This document shows positions 1 through 11,579 of a stretch of DNA of 64,000 bases, one piece after another. Position numbers and translations under genes: made by a program. Source of the stretch: Nymphalis io (Eukaryota > Arthropoda > Insecta > Lepidoptera > Nymphalidae). Each line of letters begins with the position of its first letter. The first letter of the stretch is position 1. The stretch is taken from assembly GCF_905147045.1 (NCBI RefSeq), contig NC_065899.1:9436501-9500500 (forward strand). The letters run 5' to 3'. The notes under the pieces are model-generated. The model was not told the origin of the DNA, searched no databases, and was given only the letters and a program-made list of their open reading frames with translations.

Positions 1-268
1 CGTCCCAGATTGCTAGAAGTTCGAATGATTTTCACACGATAAGTTTTTATAAAAGACTGACTCACGTTCCTCTTTGACTATTGTTTTTAAAACAAAAGGC
101 ATCAGCACGATTTTGTAATAGTAATTAATAAACTACTTTTATAAATGTAACTTTTTTTTAATGTTAATGACGTGATAACGTTATGAATTATTTATGTTTA
201 TAAAGCAAAATTACCTTATATACTATAATTTACAAATTTTCTTATTACTCATGTTATATAGTTTTACT

Positions 269-513
269 GGTGAACAGATATTCCACCGTCAAACAGTAAA
301 ACTAAGTATTGTTGCTTTCCAGTTTGAAGAATGAGTGAGCCATTGTAACTACAGCCACAAGGGTCACAAGAACTTCGTTCCCAAGATTGGTGACGCATTG
401 GCGATGTAAGCGATGGTTAACATTTCATACAACGCCTATGGCTATGGGTGTTGATGACCACTTAACATCAGGTGACCCATTTGCTCGTCCGTCTGCCTAA
501 AATAGAAAAAAAT
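269..513 (+). mobile_element. SINE-2 copy, diverged, poly-A tailed
   Basis: This stretch follows the SINE-2 consensus seen in other copies of the window: an 'agatattccaccgtc' segment, a 'gtttgaagaatgagtgagcc' segment, then 'gatgtaagcgatggttaaca' and 'atttgctcgtccg', ending in an A-rich tail. The tail on the right fixes the sense strand as plus. The 5' end is truncated and there are many substitutions, so it is an old copy. Short open frames here have no coding meaning. Confidence 0.75.
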
Positions 514-2929
514 ATATATATATAGCTTTCTAAGGTGAGAATCATTACCGCACAAAGATATATTCTATTACCAATTACCAATGCTTGTTGGTATATTCGT
601 GTGTTAGGTGAATTTGACGACAAATGAAGACTTAGAGATCTAGGGTCGGTACCAAATTGCCAAGGTCTTGCTTCCCTTATTCTGTTAATTTTACCAACGT
701 CAATGAACAAGTATTTATATTTATAATTAAATTACAAAATGTATACTAATAATAATATTATATGAATGTTAGGAGGTCAAATTTATTGGTATATGAAATA
801 CTATTTAGCCCAACTAAATAAGAAAAAGAGTAATTTTTTGTCAGTATATGTTTAATTCTTTGGCATCTCTTCTTTATGTTTCGCCTACACTACTTTATGG
901 GTTTTTATAAATGGGGTTGCGTTATTTTTATATGACACATTTGTTATTATTTATATGTCAATTTAAATGTCAAACTTAACATCAAACCTTGTTCTCAGTT
1001 TACTTCTAATGTTTATACAAGTTGGAACACACTTGCAATAACAATCTTTTGTTGACAGTTTTCTATAAGCCTTGTGACGATCTCAAAAGATTTGCAGCGA
1101 AGCATGTTACACTTGGGATAACATCTGCTGTATAAAATCATATCTGCCGGCTATTTCATGTATGTATTATTTAATTTTCTTATAAAAAATCTTCAAGCCC
1201 TTTATGACATAAAATTTATAATTGATTTTTGCAAGTTTAGCTAAGTGAGGAATATGGTTCTAAATGTTTATAAAAATAAACTGTAATTAGAGATTATTGT
1301 ACACACACTGCGCAGTATATAAAACTCATTGAGGTTAAACACATCTGAATACGAACAACATAATAAATGTTAATTAAATGGATTCGACAAAACAAACATA
1401 ACCAACATGGAAAAGATTAAAATACAATTATAGGAAGTTGTTTAAGAATCTCGCTATAATAACAATTCCATAAAGGAATATTTCGCAAAATGTCACATTG
1501 TGATATAATTTAATGATATCTCTCATAAATTACCGATATAGGGTAAAGAAAACATTTCCAACTGTCGTGGAGAGACCAATGAAATTTTGCAGAATGAAAA
1601 TTAGATTGTGATATAATGTTAGCATTTAAAGTGTTCAACAAACCGTGAATGAAAATAATAGGTGCCCCGAGTAAGGGAGAGGCCATGATATTATAGTAAT
1701 TAAGCTCAAACTACCAGAAAATTTTGTCGCCGAACAATATTTTAGCGACAACAATGTCGTTGAATAAAGACGGTAGCAACTGAAAGACGTTGTACTATTA
1801 AGCAAATAAAACTGTTCATTAAATTCTTAATTTATGCGTTCGCGGGTTGTATTCATGACATAAATTTCCGGTCTTCGAGATTTTCCATCTGGTTCCGTGA
1901 AATTTATGATAATTTAATGTCCGATATGCTTTTATAAAGTGATTAATTGCTAATTTTTTAGTTGTTATAACTAAATCGAAAGTGGCGATTAATTTAACCT
2001 GTTATATTAATATTATAATGGTATGTTGACAAATTAAGTTTTAATGGGCGATATAATACAAAAGAGTATAAACGTTAATATTTAATTAAGTTTTATCGTT
2101 TATCTGAACAGGTGTGTCTATATAATTAGTAATACATATATGTATAAGACATTTAACAAGCTACATCCTTAAAAGTCATCCACTCTTTAAAATTTATAAC
2201 GCCGTCTTTCCAGGTACGTACGTCACGAAAGTACCTCAGTTCAAACAAGACGGTTCACGATAGGCAAATAAAAACTCACTCAAGCACCTTATTCTACGAC
2301 ATGACCCATTTTTACGTCATAAAATTATTCACATTCCTCATCTTTTGGTGAGGTCGTTATCGCGGTAAAACATTTTTTTTTGTTTATTACTGGCCGAGTT
2401 TTAAGTTGAATGTTTGTAATGTGTTTTAATTTGGAAACATTTTCAAAGAAACGTTTTCGTTGACATCGGAGCAGCGGCGGTGTGACGTGACAAAGGAATA
2501 TTAATGAACGTCTTTTTGTTAACACCGAGTTTTGAGTTCCTAGAGATATAGTCTAAATATTACGTGGAAAATAATTACTACATTTTTATGAAATTTAAGC
2601 TTGTCTCTCTTTATTTAGTATAATAACAAAATTCAGAGTACTGTTTGGCAATCTCTGGGAAGTTTTTAATTTGCCTCATATTGTTTATTTTATATGAGTA
2701 TATCAATTAAAATTTACGGTAATTTCCTTTTAATTATCGAATCTCACAATCAATTTCTCTTTTTCAACGATTAATATTAATATTTAAAAAAAAGGAATAT
2801 CAAGAAATTTCAAAGTAAAAAATAAATATTAAAATACTAATATTTGAGCAATTTCAAATATTTATTCACATTAAAGGATATTTACTTTAGAAATATGTAT
2901 GAATTTAGTCTCTTTATTGATAACTAGTT
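514..2929. other. AT-rich noncoding stretch, no gene seen
   Basis: No long open frame, RNA gene or clear repeat boundary is visible. Short open frames (for example 2325-2525 minus) have no recognisable domain and look like chance. It could be distal 3' flank or intergenic DNA of the Toll locus. Confidence 0.5.
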
Positions 2930-3112
2930 TTCGCCCGCATCTTTACGCGTGTTAGAGAAGAGGTGGCAGGTATTAGATATAACAATTAGCATATGTTCTT
3001 CCTCAGGGCTCAAGCTTACTTAATACCAAATTTCATCAAATTCGGTTAAATCGTTGAGCCATGAAAGCGTGATAGACAGGCAGAGTTACTTTCGCATATA
3101 TATTATTAGCTT
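2930..3112 (+). repeat. Repeat R-D copy
   Basis: It begins with 'aactagttttcgcccgc' and ends near 'tttcgcatatatattattagc', with the internal phrase 'taccaaatttcatcaaattc' followed by 'gatagacaggcagagttact'. The same order of phrases recurs at 62890-63092. This layout is common in lepidopteran dispersed repeats. I cannot assign the superfamily from sequence alone. Confidence 0.6.
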
Positions 3113-3483
3113 AGAAGGTATATAATCGTATTGATATATACACATTGTATTATAATAAATTGATACAGGTAATGTTACGTATACGTAAAAATATTTCAAT
3201 AAGACATGTAACGTATTACGTAATGGAATGTCACAAAAAGAAGCTTCATTACCGTGTGAGTGACAATTTAATGAAGTGTCATTGTGCAATTGTAGACGGG
3301 GTTATTAAAAGTTAACAACTAATGAATGGAGACTTGATGTATAGTCGGTTTCGTAAGTTTGAAGTTTGCTTGAATTGAGATTATCAGTCGTTTTCTGTAT
3401 GGAACCAATGTAATGAATGCGGTAGTTTATTAATGGTATAAATTGATTTAGAAATTAATGGCAATAAAATTATTATATTCAAT

Positions 3484-3786
3484 ATACTTATTATTATTAT
3501 TATTATTTGTAGCTAGGTGAACGAGCATATGGGTCATTTGATTGTAAGTGGTCACCAACGCCCATAGACATTGGCATTGTTTGAAATGTTAACCATTACT
3601 TACATCGCCAATGCGCCACCAATCTTGCGAACTAAGATGTTATGTCCCTTTTGCCTGTAATTACACTGACTCACTCACTCTTCAAATCGGAACACAACAG
3701 TACCAACTACTGTTGTTTTGCGGCAGAATATCTGACGAGTAGGTGATAACTACACAGACGAGCTTACACAAAGCCACCAGTGACCA
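3484..3786 (-). mobile_element. SINE-2 copy, nearly full length
   Basis: On the plus strand it reads the SINE-2 antisense: 'gcatatgggtcatttgattg', 'gtaagtggtcaccaacgccc', 'aatgcgccaccaatcttg', 'gacgagcttacacaaagcca'. The tail end at the left has become a (tta)n-like run rather than poly-T. Moderately diverged. Confidence 0.8.
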
Positions 3787-4623
3787 AAAATATTCTTTAA
3801 CAAAAAACGCTGCCATCCATTATATTAATTGCGTAATTTACGATGGTGCTAATATTTCATGGAAATAAAATTATTTGTTTAAATAATTTGAGAATTTTGA
3901 ATTTATTTACGTTTGCAATGTTTCTTTTTTAGTGATAATAGAGTGCAAACCTTTACCTTTACAGTAATCAGTTATGCTTGTATATATTCACAGTATTTAT
4001 ATTTGATATTAAAAAACTTTTTACTACTCTAATTACAACATAACACTACAAAATAAAATGACAAAGAATTTTGATTGCAGTTGTTTTATAAATAATTTAT
4101 ATTCATTCCTGGTCCAAGTAAGTACGTTGTTCCTTTCGAATCCTGGATCAGGCTTAAAAGGTTGATTTGATTGTCCTCACATTGTCCTGCGCCCGACTCT
4201 CTACTAGAATTTACTTAGAGATGTGTGTATCTATGTTTGCACAATGCACTATAATATACTCAGTAAAGAAAACTACTCTTTAATGTTAATTATAATTAAA
4301 TTTATTTGCTATGCAATTAGATAATAAAAAATAAACTTTAATATGTTGTAATACTTTCTTCATAAACAATTACTCATAATAATAAGTATAATACTTAGAA
4401 TTGAAAAAAATATTTTTAAATATAATTAATCATAGCATGAGAGACCCTAATAATATTGCTCCGTTAATATTATTAACTGGTTTAAAAATTTTTTTTAATA
4501 AAAATATATTCATTTCTTATTACATAATACTGTTCGATTTAAATTATTACTATATAAATTAGAATGAAAATATACTCAGTCTGTTTACATTTTGAAATTG
4601 CCTATATTGATTTTATATTGTTT
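3787..4623. other. Noncoding, possible degraded retroposon at about 4090-4260
   Basis: No gene seen. Around 4130-4160 a 'tcgaatcctggatcaggct' phrase looks like a decayed tRNA-type B box, and 'gcacaatgcactataatat' near 4240 resembles a phrase in other moth repeats. This is too weak for a firm call. Confidence 0.35.
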
Positions 4624-4910
4624 GACGAGCTGGTTGGCGTAGTTGGTAGATACTTGCCTTTCACGCCGAAGGTTGTGGGTTCGATTCCCACCCAGGACAG
4701 ACATTTGTGTGCATGAACATGTCTGTTTGTCCTGAGTCTGGGTGTAATTATCTTTATAAGTATGTATTTACAAAAGAAAGTAGTATATGTAGTATATCAG
4801 TTGTCTGGTTTCCATAGCACAAGCTCTGTATAAGCTTAATTTGGGATCAGATAGCCCTGTGTGAAAAATATCCCAGGATATTATTATATTATTATTATTA
4901 TATTATTTAT
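4624..4910 (+). mobile_element. SINE-3 copy, tRNA-headed, (ATT)n tail
   Basis: A tRNA-like head carries an A box 'tggcgtagttggtaga' and a B box 'ggttcgattcc', followed by 'cccacccaggacagacat'. The body contains 'tcctgagtctgggtgtaatt' and 'gggatcagatagccctgtgt', and the copy ends in a ttattatattatt-type tail. Three further copies in this window (19.5, 26.2 and 47.0 kb) share the head, body and tail. The head is part of a retroposon, not a stand-alone tRNA gene: there is no complete cloverleaf with an acceptor stem. Confidence 0.88.
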
Positions 4911-6057
4911 TTAATGGAACTTTATTTTGATATTCCTTTGCTTGTTATTTTTATTGGCAGTTAACAGTGTATTCTTAAACTTTATAGTTGTTATTTAAGA
5001 TTAAACAATGAGTCATAACACCTTTCGTATTTTTATTGTCTGTGCTCACTAAGAAAGCTACCGGAATTCCAAAGACAAAGTTTTTTTTGCGTGTTTCTAT
5101 AACCATTGTCTTCGGGAGGAACAGGATGTGAATATAACATAATTTTCTCAATAAAAATATGTTTTTTGTGCCAATGTTCTTTAATTTTATTAAATATTAA
5201 ACTAAACTTTATCTTTGTATGTTTTTATCTTATAGTCAAAATTAAACTACTTGCCTACACAAAATGTATAATTTTGATAAATTAAATTCGAAAAGTTAAA
5301 TCCATTAGGTACAATACATGATCAAAACCTTGGCTGTATAATAAAATACTTTTGCGTGTCCCTATTGTTAATAATCCTTTATTATACGTCACAAGGATAG
5401 AAATAATTAAGCCTCAAGAAAACTAAATGTAAAAAGGTACGCTTAAAGAATTTAGAGGTAGACACGTACAAGCACGGAAGAACATTATTTACGGTAAAAT
5501 AAAAATATAATATATATGTCTTCTCTTTCATGTAACGAACGAACCTAAATATGACGAGTCTTTAAAATTTTACTTTTAATTATTCTCGTCCACCCATCGA
5601 TTATCGAATCGTCCAAGAAACACTTCACTTCAACAACCAAATAAAATGAATTAAATAAATTGAAAAAAGTATATATTAAAATTTCTATTCATAGATGAGG
5701 TTCAATTTTGCTCTAACATAATACAGTAACAGGTAAAATCAATTATTTCGTAAATGGATTTTTGTGTCAATGCAGAGACTATTATTAAGCTAATGTCAAG
5801 TGGAAACGGTAAAGATTAACAGTGGACACAGAATGCAATTTCAAATGGCAACTTTCAATACATATTTGCGCAGTGTGGACTTCAATTTGATTTTATTGGT
5901 TAATATTTCGAAATTGAAATTGATTACATGAAGATAATTAGACTTTATGTAAAATGATAAGTCAGATAATAATCTAATAAATGTTTAATATCGTATATTA
6001 TTAATAAAACCCGTATTATTCAAATTTTTTATAAATCAATACCATTATAATTTTATT
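4911..6057. other. AT-rich noncoding stretch, no gene seen
   Basis: Only AT-rich sequence without sustained open frames or recognisable repeats. Confidence 0.5.
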
Positions 6058-6205
6058 TAGTCTCCGCCTGTGGCTTCCACCGTGTTTGTCGCTTGTTAGG
6101 TTGTTAAAATATAATTGTTTGTTAAAATTTTATAATGATCGGTTAAGTGGTTAAGACGGAAAAGCAAACAAACAAACACACTTTCGTATTTATAATATTT
6201 GTAAA
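6058..6205 (+). repeat. Repeat R-D copy, strongly decayed
   Basis: 'tctccgcctgtggcttccac' at the left and 'cactttcgtatttataatat' at the right, with an intervening 'cggttaagtggttaagacgg', mirror the R-D order of phrases. The middle is shortened and altered. Confidence 0.4.
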
Positions 6206-6875
6206 GATGTTTTTACTATGAGTAAATCAGTGATTAGCAGAAACATATTTCCTTAACTCCATTAGCTCTCCATTAGAACTTGTTATATATTAAAAGAAAA
6301 AATGTTATCTATATTACATAAAGGTGATATGGTAATTTTGTAAAGTGATAAAAGTATTATTTTAAAATTCAGCGAGCGGCCTCACCTTGTGATTATGATA
6401 TGAACTGTTTTAGATGACCCGAAGTATTCAAGTCACGTCTCCGAGCGTCCTTTGTCAAATCTAGATATATTTTTTTTGAAGTATTATTTTATTTAATGTC
6501 GACTGTATCAGGTATATTATAATTACCTTTTATTATAACATCGCTAGGGTTCTTTTTATTACTAAGGTTTGAGCGAAATACAGTCCTTTTGTAGTGAAAA
6601 TTCCAAATAAATATTGCGCTTATAAATAAACAACAAAAGAGACAATATTTATATTTATTTAAAAATCATACGCTAACAGCTTATACAAAACGTTTTATTT
6701 CGTGTATTGAAAACTGAAATATTATTTGTTGAAATCCATAAAAATAGGTCAAAGACATTGTATGAATTGATAAAATTTAAAAATATTTATTAGAACAATA
6801 TACCATATTTTGTTTAAAAGGATTGGTAAGGGAGAAAAGAAAAAATAAATTTTATGCAAAAATTATCACAATGGC

Positions 6876-6979
6876 TTTATTAAAGTATATAAATAGGTAT
6901 ACTGTGACTTAATATGGACATCTATTTACATATTATTTACATAATTCACATATTCTACAGCAGTCTTATAGAATTTATT
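6876..6979 (-). terminator. Candidate polyadenylation signals of the Toll gene
   Basis: Two AATAAA hexamers on the minus strand, read as tttatt on plus at 6974-6979 and 6876-6881, lie about 160 and 255 bases beyond the Toll stop codon. Such hexamers are frequent by chance in this AT-rich DNA, so either is only a candidate 3' end. Confidence 0.3.
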
Positions 6980-7135
6980 TACACCAACTTTACGAAATCA
7001 ACGTCCACTTTAATGGCTAGGAATTACAAAAATAGATTAAAATCTTAATTATTTGGTAAAGCGCGATGCAATTATAACAATTTACACAAGAAGCTTCGTT
7101 TATATGATTTCAATATTAACATTAAGAAGCGTAGA

Positions 7136-10100
7136 CTAGACAAGGTAAGCTTGACCCGAATGCTGTGTATCAATTATAGGAGGAGGCGGCCAGTGCCTAA
7201 ACTCTCGCCTTCGATTAGGATTACTCCCACCTAACTCTAATGATGAGTAATCTGAGTCGATGGATGAATAAATATGATCTGATGGCGGTCTACCATCTGA
7301 CCCATACAAAGGCTGTGGATGTTGAGGACGACCTTCTATACATTCAGGAGTAGCATTCACGATATCGCCAGACCCTCTCATTTTATCAGTAAAAGAAAAC
7401 GATCTCATTGTACCGTTTTGCACACCACTTCTCATTGTATATGAGTTGATGTTATTTCTAAAGCTAGACGATTTTGATTTATATTGCCGGTCAGGCATTG
7501 CATAACGTAATTTCTCCCAAAATTTATTCTGACCCCACTTGATTCTTAAGCCCGTTTTTAAATATGGCCTTAAGTCAGGGTCACATTCTGCTTCGCTTAA
7601 GACGGAACTCTCTTCAATGAGAACTAAAGTATAAATTCTAGTTTTAAGTATATCATGTAGTGCTTGTCTAAATTCATAGCGAGACCATTCGGTCTCTAAG
7701 AAGTTTCTCGTCAAAACAATAAGTATGCGCTTTGACGCTTCTGCTGCTTCTGGGAGCGGTAAAGTATACTGCATATAAGCTACACCGTGTTGTGGTATAT
7801 CTCGATAATGCAGGCATAGATGATATGAAGGATTTCCATTTTCCAATTCAGCAGCGAGAGTTTGTATAACAAAATCATCATCCTTAGGGCTGTAGCATAT
7901 GTACGCATCGTATAATTTGTCTGTTTCATCATAGCCTCCAGTAAATGGAAAAAATCGAATGCCACAACTAGTATAGAGCCATATTCGTATAGTGTCTCTA
8001 AATAAGAAAACAATAAGTGTAGAAAGTAATATTAACAAAAATCCCGTAAATGAAGTGACCATCATAGGTAAGTAGTTAGACATTATCATATTATCAATCC
8101 CAGATTCACTTGCATAATAGTCACTGCATATTGTGCCGTTAAGGTTTAATTCTTTTCTTTGTGATGAAGGGCTACCTATATTTGCGCACCATACATCTGC
8201 AATATCAGCGATTTTAACAACATTTTCTGATATATACGCTGTAAATCTCTGCAAATATCTACATTTGCATGACCACATATTATTACCAATTGAAAGACTA
8301 TTTAATTTTTTATTTAATGTTAAGCTCCAAATAGAGAATTCAACTAATCTGTTTCCATCTAATCTTAAAGTTTTCAAAGCGACTAAATGTGAAAAAGTCG
8401 TATTAACAATATGACTAATGAAATTATCTTGTAAATATAGTTCAGATAGTTGAGTCAAATGCTCGAACTCGTATCCATTTAAATGTTCAAGCTTATTATT
8501 TCCAAGATGTAATAACACAAGTGAAGATAAGCCAGCGAATGTTCTGTTATGTAAGTTTTCGACTTTACTTGAATTTACATAAAGCGATCTCATATTTTTT
8601 CTGCCTATGAATGCATAATTTTGCAATTCTTTAAAGTCATTCCCATCTAAATAAACCTCAGTTGCATCCATTGGAATTTTTTCTGGTATTTCAATAGCGC
8701 TTTGACTGGAACAATCGACTACATTTGTATGCCAGGTCGGATCGTGGTAACAAGAACAGTTATTGGGACAAGTCATTTGGCAATCGCATGCGACATAATC
8801 GCAACAGTGGCATAGCGTAAAACAATGGGTTTCATACGTGCACAAGAAATCTGTTGATTTTAAGTTGCTTAAAGGTATATGTGTAACACCTCTAGTATGA
8901 GTCATTTTACATAAAACATTTTCAAGATCCATTATTCTGGGATATTGTCTCGTGGCAGTCATATTGTTTATTAAAGGCAACCACTCCATTGAACAATCGC
9001 AATCAAACGGATTTCCTCCGATGTAGAACTCTGGCAACGACTTATTCGACGGGACTGGCGATAACCGGAGGCTGTTGATATCTAAATGAGATATCTCATT
9101 TGCGTAAATATCAACTCTGGTGAGATTGCGCTTCTCTATAAATGTATTTACTTGAATGTTGTTAATGTGGTTATTGTTTATGAATAACAGTTCTACGCTA
9201 TTTGGAATTGCTAATGGAGATATTTCTACAATTCGGTTATGGCTAACATCTAATGTCTTTATTCGAATTTCGTCTTGGATTTTATAGTAATTGCCTAAGT
9301 GCTCAATAAAATTTCCGTGAATATCTAACCACTTCAAATTACCCGGTATAAAGGCGTAGTCGAACCAAACCAAATGATTTTCTGATAGGTTGAGCCAAAG
9401 TAAGCTCAATACAGCCGAGAACACTCCATTAATATCGGATATAAAATTACCATCTAATCGTATGGCTTCTAATTGCTTATTTCTTTGAAAGCTCTCTCTC
9501 TCCACAGCCTGTATTTTATTTTTTGCTAAATTTAATACTTGAAGACTCGGTAAATCCCAAAACATACCTACACTAAGGTTTCCGATCTGATTATCAATTA
9601 GTCTCAAGCCTGTTAATTGATCTAAATTTTTAAAAGATCCATTTTTTATATCTGATATTTGATTTTCCCCTATATCTAAAGTTTTTAATAGCGATAATTC
9701 CCAAATAGCCTTAGGAACGTCTATTAATTGATTGGAACTTAAATCCAATTCTTTCAAATCAGAGCAATTTTTAAAAGCTTTTGTATCAATGGTTATTAAA
9801 AGGTTATTATTTAAATTTAATTTACTAAGAACAAATAATCCATTAAAAAGGTATTCGTCAATTGTATGTAATCGATTTTCGGCTAAATTTAAAGTATGCA
9901 AATTATACAAAGGAAGAAATGTGTTCTCTTCAATATATCCAATCGAGTTATTTCTTAAATCTAATATTTGAAGAAAGAACAAATCTTTAAATGTCTTACC
10001 ATCTATCCTTGTCAAAGCGTTATTGGATAAATTCAGAATGACTAAGCGTATAAGACCAATAAATGTTCCGCCATCGATGTGAGCGCTTGAGAGTTGATTA

Positions 10101-10987
10101 TTCGATAAATCTAATACAAGCAGCTGTTCTAATCGGTGAAAAACGCCTCTGGCTAATTCAAATAGCAGGTTATTATTCAGATATATTTCTCGTAATTCTT
10201 TCGTGTTGGTGAACGTGCCCTCAGGTATTAACTGCAGAATATTATAGGAAACATTTAAAATGCGTAATGATATTAGTCCATTAAATATTTCACTAGATAT
10301 ATCACTTATATTATTATGTTGTAATTTAAGTTCTTGAAGTCGACGAAGATTCGAAATTTCTGAATCTTCACTTAAGGATTTAATTTCATTATGACTAATA
10401 TCTAAACTTCTAAGGCCTGAACCACAATTTTGTCCGAAACCTAAACGATCAATATTTTTAATTTTATTATAAGTAACATTTAATATTTGTAAATTATCTA
10501 ATGCACAAAATACATCTGATGGGATAACTTTGAGATTATTTTGTCCTAAATCGAGAGTCTGTAATTCACGTAGACCGTTAAAAGTTCCAAGTGAAAGTTC
10601 CAAATTTTTATTCGGGCCCCAATCGTAGTTCTTAGATCGTATCGATAACTTTTTCAGTTCACGCAATCCTTCAAAAGCGTTGCCTGGTATCCGAAGAAGT
10701 TTGCAGTTTGCAAGCGTCAGTTCCTCTAACGTTATAAATCTTTGAAAATAGTTTGCTTCAAGATAACTTTCAAAAAGTAGTAGTTGGTTGCACTCAACGG
10801 TCAAACGTTTTGTACTTTCTGACGGTGCTGATACAAGATTTGATGCATTGTTTTCGAGTGTTCGTATATAGCACACAGTTGTTCCTTTATCACCGTTGAA
10901 ATCTCTTCTACAATTATCCAAGCCTCTCGGAACATACGCGGCAATTACACCCAAAGTCACTAACAAAAAAGTCAGCAATTGAAACAT
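7136..10987 (-). CDS. Toll-family receptor, long ectodomain type (Toll-6/-7/-8/18-wheeler group)
   Basis: Single-exon, complete 1283-residue type I membrane receptor. Visible in order: a hydrophobic signal peptide (residues 1-17); leucine-rich repeats from about 85 to 650 with LxxLxLxxN motifs; a Cys-capped C-flank around 659-716 (NPFDCDC); a second Cys cluster around 722-760 (N-flank); a second LRR block from about 775 to 900; a C-flank around 903-955; a transmembrane helix around 973-996; and a cytoplasmic TIR domain around 1024-1165 with box 1 YDAYICYS, box 2 HYRD and box 3 FWEKLRYAMP. A tail of about 118 residues contains IYSSIDSDYSSLE and ends GQAYLV. Two LRR blocks, the length and the lack of introns fit the insect long Toll group rather than Drosophila Toll-1. 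Members act in development, epithelial patterning and immune signalling. Which paralogue this is needs a tree. ATG at 10985-10987 is followed at once by the signal peptide, and the stop is TAG at 7136-7138. Non-canonical feature: the BB-loop region reads RDIPQHG and is followed by a proline-containing LPLPEAAEAS segment. Confidence 0.95.
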   Translation of the reverse strand: MFQLLTFLLVTLGVIAAYVPRGLDNCRRDFNGDKGTTVCYIRTLENNASNLVSAPSESTKRLTVECNQLLLFESYLEANYFQRFITLEELTLANCKLLRIPGNAFEGLRELKKLSIRSKNYDWGPNKNLELSLGTFNGLRELQTLDLGQNNLKVIPSDVFCALDNLQILNVTYNKIKNIDRLGFGQNCGSGLRSLDISHNEIKSLSEDSEISNLRRLQELKLQHNNISDISSEIFNGLISLRILNVSYNILQLIPEGTFTNTKELREIYLNNNLLFELARGVFHRLEQLLVLDLSNNQLSSAHIDGGTFIGLIRLVILNLSNNALTRIDGKTFKDLFFLQILDLRNNSIGYIEENTFLPLYNLHTLNLAENRLHTIDEYLFNGLFVLSKLNLNNNLLITIDTKAFKNCSDLKELDLSSNQLIDVPKAIWELSLLKTLDIGENQISDIKNGSFKNLDQLTGLRLIDNQIGNLSVGMFWDLPSLQVLNLAKNKIQAVERESFQRNKQLEAIRLDGNFISDINGVFSAVLSLLWLNLSENHLVWFDYAFIPGNLKWLDIHGNFIEHLGNYYKIQDEIRIKTLDVSHNRIVEISPLAIPNSVELLFINNNHINNIQVNTFIEKRNLTRVDIYANEISHLDINSLRLSPVPSNKSLPEFYIGGNPFDCDCSMEWLPLINNMTATRQYPRIMDLENVLCKMTHTRGVTHIPLSNLKSTDFLCTYETHCFTLCHCCDYVACDCQMTCPNNCSCYHDPTWHTNVVDCSSQSAIEIPEKIPMDATEVYLDGNDFKELQNYAFIGRKNMRSLYVNSSKVENLHNRTFAGLSSLVLLHLGNNKLEHLNGYEFEHLTQLSELYLQDNFISHIVNTTFSHLVALKTLRLDGNRLVEFSIWSLTLNKKLNSLSIGNNMWSCKCRYLQRFTAYISENVVKIADIADVWCANIGSPSSQRKELNLNGTICSDYYASESGIDNMIMSNYLPMMVTSFTGFLLILLSTLIVFLFRDTIRIWLYTSCGIRFFPFTGGYDETDKLYDAYICYSPKDDDFVIQTLAAELENGNPSYHLCLHYRDIPQHGVAYMQYTLPLPEAAEASKRILIVLTRNFLETEWSRYEFRQALHDILKTRIYTLVLIEESSVLSEAECDPDLRPYLKTGLRIKWGQNKFWEKLRYAMPDRQYKSKSSSFRNNINSYTMRSGVQNGTMRSFSFTDKMRGSGDIVNATPECIEGRPQHPQPLYGSDGRPPSDHIYSSIDSDYSSLELGGSNPNRRREFRHWPPPPIIDTQHSGQAYLV

Positions 10988-11400
10988 TTTTTACATACAT
11001 TTGTATTTAAACAAAATTAAATTTTTGTTCATTCACTTATTAATCACACTGTTTTTAATTTCGTTCAAATTCACTGGTATATTATTTATTAACTTCACTG
11101 GTCAATGTTTACGTTGTAACGTTCGTACGCTGTACAAATGGAGGCCACGCGAGCGCGTGCCTTCCTCATCGTGGCTTTTGTCCGACTGGCGAGCTATTCG
11201 GCATGACGGCATCAGTAGTAGCGGGAGAGAGTGGTGGTGTGCTTTACGCCGCCCCTCTGACTCTACGCCCCCCCGCACCATATCGTCCCCACATAGTTAC
11301 ACGTTGCATGGCGCCACTTGCGCGCCCGAGCGCTCTCGCACAATTATGTAATGTTTTCTTAATCGAGCTACCGCGTATCGGTTTAAAAAAGGAAGCGCGT
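10988..11400 (-). promoter_or_regulatory. Probable 5' UTR / promoter region of the Toll gene
   Basis: Immediately upstream of the Toll start is an AT-rich leader of about 100 bases, then a markedly GC- and CpG-richer block (about 11100-11350) that stands out from its surroundings. Several overlapping open frames in it on both strands are a by-product of base composition. I infer a promoter or untranslated first exon from position and composition. No TATA box or initiator can be fixed. Confidence 0.45.
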
Positions 11401-11486
11401 GACTCAGAAATAATAAATAACAGAATAAATAACAATAATCAGATATATTTTTGATTCGAAATTACTACGAATAATTTTATATTGAT

Positions 11487-11572
11487 AAATCTATAAATAT
11501 ATATAAAGTATATATATATATAGTATATGTATATATATATATATATATATAGATTTATATATTTATAGATTT
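11487..11572. repeat. AT-rich inverted repeat around a (TA)n run
   Basis: The 17-base arm 'aaatctataaatatata' at 11487-11503 is matched in inverse at 11556-11572, with alternating TA sequence between. It would form a cruciform or hairpin about 0.5 kb upstream of the Toll start. It may be a small fold-back repeat or a replication-slippage product of the TA tract. Confidence 0.65.
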
Positions 11573-11579
11573 GTCATAT

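Noticed and set aside
4624..4700. tRNA gene
   Set aside because: A and B boxes are present, but the sequence continues into a repeated body with an (ATT)n tail in four copies, and no acceptor stem closes. It is a SINE head.
8133..8414. Plus-strand open frames inside the Toll gene
   Set aside because: Antisense shadows of a strongly supported coding region.
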